Source of the DNA: Allobosea thiooxidans
GTDB lineage: Bacteria; Pseudomonadota; Alphaproteobacteria; Rhizobiales; Beijerinckiaceae
Length of the DNA: 64,000 nt
Assembly: GCF_900168195.1 (NCBI RefSeq)
Contig: NZ_FUYX01000001.1
Location: forward strand, 1-64,000
Reading direction: 5' to 3'
The notes under the pieces were generated by a model. That model saw only the letters and a program-made list of their open reading frames with translations, was not told the DNA's origin and searched no databases. The stretch's first letter is position 1. Every line of letters starts with the position of its first letter. Of the stretch, positions 61,928 to 64,000 are shown in pieces. The translations under genes were made by a program, and so were the position numbers.

Positions 61928-62686
61928 ATGCAGATCGCGATCCTGCCCGAGATCAGCGCCCTTTTCGTGCTCGTCTTCGCGCGGGTCGGCACGCTCGTCA
62001 TGCTGATGCCCGGCATCGGCGAGCGCTTCATCTTCTCGCGCGGGCGGCTGTCGCTCGCCTTCTTCATCGCGCTGATGATCCTGCCCGTCGCCCGCCCCTC
62101 CCTGCGCATCCCCCCCGATATCTCCGGCGTCGTCGCGCTGCTGATCGGCGAATTGCTGATCGGCCTCGTCATCGGGCTCTGCGCCCGGCTGGTGATGGCC
62201 TGCCTGCAGACGGCCGGCACCCTCGTCGCCCAGACCATGGGGCTCGGCTTCGCCATGACCGTCGATCCGACCGGCGGCCTGCAGAACCCCTCGATCGGCA
62301 ATTTCCTGACGATGCTCGGCATCACGCTGATCCTGACCACGGACCTGCACCACATCGCCATCGCCGCGATCCATGAAAGCTATCGCCTGCTGCCGCCCGG
62401 CGGCGTGCCCGATCTGCCGGACATCCTCACGCTCGCCGTGCAGTCGGCGGCGCGCGGCTTTGCGCTCGCGGTCCAGATCGCCGCGCCCTTCCTGATCTTC
62501 GGCCTGCTGTTCAATCTCGGCCTCGGCGTGCTGGCCCGGATGATGCCGCAGCTCCAGGTCTTCTTCCTCGCCGTACCGGCCTCGATCTTCGGCGGCATGC
62601 TCGTCCTGCTCGTCGTCATCGGCGTGATGATGAGCGTCTTCATGAACGATCTCGGCGCCTTCCTGCGCCAGTTCACCGGCAACTGA
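61928..62686 (+). CDS. fliR: Flagellar export gate protein FliR
   Basis: FliR completes the FliPQR export channel. The 252-residue protein has about six membrane helices and the typical start MQIAILPEISALFVLVFARVG, with GFAMTVDPTGGLQNPSIGNFLTMLGITLIL in the middle. An ATG at 61847 overlapping the fliQ stop would add 27 unlike residues, so 61928 is preferred. fliR is followed by flhB after 7 bp. Confidence 0.94.
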   Translation: MQIAILPEISALFVLVFARVGTLVMLMPGIGERFIFSRGRLSLAFFIALMILPVARPSLRIPPDISGVVALLIGELLIGLVIGLCARLVMACLQTAGTLVAQTMGLGFAMTVDPTGGLQNPSIGNFLTMLGITLILTTDLHHIAIAAIHESYRLLPPGGVPDLPDILTLAVQSAARGFALAVQIAAPFLIFGLLFNLGLGVLARMMPQLQVFFLAVPASIFGGMLVLLVVIGVMMSVFMNDLGAFLRQFTGN

Positions 62687-62693
62687 GGTCGCG

Positions 62694-63761
62694 ATGGCCG
62701 AAGATACCGAAAATGAGGACAGGACAGAGGACCCGACCCAGCGAAAGCTGGACGAGGCCACCGAGAAAGGCGACGTCCCCAAATCGCAGGAGATCGGCAC
62801 CTTCTTCGTGCTCTGCGGCTTCACGCTGGCGCTGCTGGTCGCCGCCGGCTGGTCGGCCCGCGACGCGATGCTGTCGCTGCGCGGCTTCCTGATGAACGCG
62901 CATCAGGTCCCCTCCGACGGCGCCGCCTTCATGCAGGTCACGCGTCAGGGAATATTCACCGGCTTCATGGCGCTCGGCCTGCCCTTCGCCTTCATCCTCT
63001 GCGCCGGCCTTGCCGGCGCCATGCTTCAGCACAAGCCGCTCTGGACCTTCGAGCCGCTGATGCCGAAGTTCAACCGGATCTCGCCGATGGCCGGCGCCAA
63101 GCGGATGTTCGGCAAGGAGGCCTGGGTCAATTTCGCCAAGGGCCTCGCCAAGACCGCCCTGATCGGAACCGTGGTCTGGTACACGCTCTGGAACCAGCAC
63201 GATCGGCTCGAAGCCTTCGTGCAGATGAACGTCGCCGCCCTGATGCCGGCGACGCTCTCGCTCGCCATCAAGCTGATGGGCGCGGTGCTCGCCCTCTTCG
63301 CCATCATCGCGATCGGCGACTTCGCCTGGCAGCGCTTCTCCTGGTACCAGCGCCAGAAGATGACGAAGCAGGAGATCAAGGACGAGTTCAAGAACTCCGA
63401 AGGCAATCCCGAGATCAAGGCGAAGCTGCGCCAGATCCGTGCCCAGCGCGTGCGCAAGCGCATGATGGCGGCAGTGCCGAAGGCGACGGTGATCATCACC
63501 AACCCGACGCACTTCGCCGTCGCCCTGCAATACGAGCCCGGCATGGCGGCGCCGCTCTGCCTGGCGAAGGGCGTCGACAGCATGGCCCTCAAGATCCGCG
63601 AGGTCGCCGGCGAGCATCGCGTGCCGATCGTGGAGAACCCGCCGCTGGCGCGCGCGCTCTACGCCACGGTCGACATCGACGACGAAATTCCTGTCGAACA
63701 TTACCAGGCCGTGGCCGAAGTCATCGGTTACGTCTTGCGCCTGAAGGGTCGGCGCGCCTAA
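62694..63761 (+). CDS. flhB: Flagellar export switch protein FlhB
   Basis: FlhB switches export from rod/hook to filament substrates. The 355-residue protein has four membrane helices (about residues 30-215) and a cytoplasmic domain with the self-cleaving motif N270-P-T-H273 (IITNPTHFAVALQYEPG). The N-terminus EDTENEDRTEDPTQRKLDEATEKGDVPKSQE is typical. It ends the flgB operon. Confidence 0.97.
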   Translation: MAEDTENEDRTEDPTQRKLDEATEKGDVPKSQEIGTFFVLCGFTLALLVAAGWSARDAMLSLRGFLMNAHQVPSDGAAFMQVTRQGIFTGFMALGLPFAFILCAGLAGAMLQHKPLWTFEPLMPKFNRISPMAGAKRMFGKEAWVNFAKGLAKTALIGTVVWYTLWNQHDRLEAFVQMNVAALMPATLSLAIKLMGAVLALFAIIAIGDFAWQRFSWYQRQKMTKQEIKDEFKNSEGNPEIKAKLRQIRAQRVRKRMMAAVPKATVIITNPTHFAVALQYEPGMAAPLCLAKGVDSMALKIREVAGEHRVPIVENPPLARALYATVDIDDEIPVEHYQAVAEVIGYVLRLKGRRA

Positions 63762-63833
63762 CTCGGCAGGAAATGCGAAGGAAGGACGGCCGCCATGTTA
63801 TCGGTGCGGCCCCAAGCGAACGGACTCCACCGC

Positions 63834-64000
63834 ATGAGCGGCACCACGGCGACCACAACGATCGATCGCTCCGACAAGCCAGGCCATATCGGCGTCATCC
63901 TGCTGGTGGCGGGCCTGCTCGTCGGCGCCGCGATCGCGCTCGGCTTCATCGCCAATGAATGGGCGCAGCCGCTCATCCTCGGGCTCCTCGCCATTCTCTC
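63834..64000 (+). CDS. Start of membrane protein, possibly histidine kinase CckA (cut by window end)
   Basis: Only the first 55 residues are visible: a polar start (MSGTTATTTIDRSDKPGH), a membrane helix (IGVILLVAGLLVGAAIALGFIA) and the beginning of a second helix (WAQPLILGLLAILS). A gene for the hybrid kinase CckA, which controls CtrA, is often next to flhB in this order and begins with two such helices. No kinase domain can be seen here, so the call rests on context. Confidence 0.5.
   Translation, partial: MSGTTATTTIDRSDKPGHIGVILLVAGLLVGAAIALGFIANEWAQPLILGLLAIL

Noticed and set aside
63758-63994. 78-residue minus-strand frame at the window end
   Set aside because: It is antisense to the membrane protein starting at 63834 and has no supporting signal.

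Overview
The window is a high-GC alphaproteobacterial chromosome segment, most like the Hyphomicrobiales (Rhizobiales) and possibly Boseaceae/Bosea or a near relative. That placement is an inference. It rests on an ETC complex I subunit, a PccB-type carboxylase, MotE and DUF6468 flagellar proteins, CtrA-type boxes (TTAA-N7-TTAAC) before flagellar operons, and several palindromic repeats of a kind common in this order. No 16S or other species marker is present.

Layout. 1-1361: a complete IS110-family (IS1111-like) insertion sequence with 15-bp sub-terminal inverted repeats. 1500-9654: a TonB-dependent receptor with a strong terminator, a Tat-exported amine oxidase, a MarR-GNAT fusion regulator with a candidate operator, glutamate racemase, ribosomal protein S4, an OsmC-like protein and small secreted proteins. 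9.9-15.5 kb: a 50-residue membrane protein, a PsiF-repeat protein, an LTXXQ/Spy-like protein, a P1 (S58) peptidase, a membrane chemoreceptor, the ATP synthase chaperone Atp12 and a DUF1801 protein. 15.6-17.1 kb: acyl-CoA carboxylase beta subunit. 17.3-21.1 kb: an overlapping TetR-HlyD-ATPase-permease export operon with a perfect 26-bp palindrome in front of the regulator. 21.2-25.6 kb: an MBOAT/SGNH-like O-acylation pair, dksA with promoter and terminator, and a metallo-beta-lactamase-fold hydrolase.

Flagellar genes lie in two blocks. Block 1 (25.8-36.0 kb) is flgFGAH on the minus strand, divergent from fliL, fliM, a DUF6468 gene, motE and a 1154-residue TPR protein. Block 2 (57.8-63.8 kb) is fliOP on the minus strand, divergent from flgB, flgC, fliE, fliQ, fliR and flhB. 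It is followed by the start of a membrane protein that may be the CtrA-pathway kinase CckA. Each divergent control region has a perfect CtrA-type box. Together the blocks encode rod, L-ring, C-ring and export-gate parts, but no filament, hook or stator genes.

The 32 kb between the blocks holds a lipid/glycan cluster (lipid-A-synthase N-domain protein, GT2, ArnT-like transferase), a DUF1254 protein, a class A acid phosphatase and an AraC regulator. Next comes an accessory region (about 43.0-47.9 kb) of small unknown proteins, a primase-like protein and a beta-helix-like protein, which ends exactly at the 3' end of a tRNA-Arg gene. After it are an ETC complex I subunit, tRNA-Pro, a DUF192 protein, a large secreted protein, an acetyltransferase/acyltransferase/GT2 group, two small lipoproteins, aspS and rnd.

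The most interesting leads are the accessory region with a terminator-like hairpin 18 nt before the primase-like gene, the CtrA wiring of the flagellar operons, the TetR and MarR operator candidates, and a possible 33-residue membrane peptide in an AT-rich gap.
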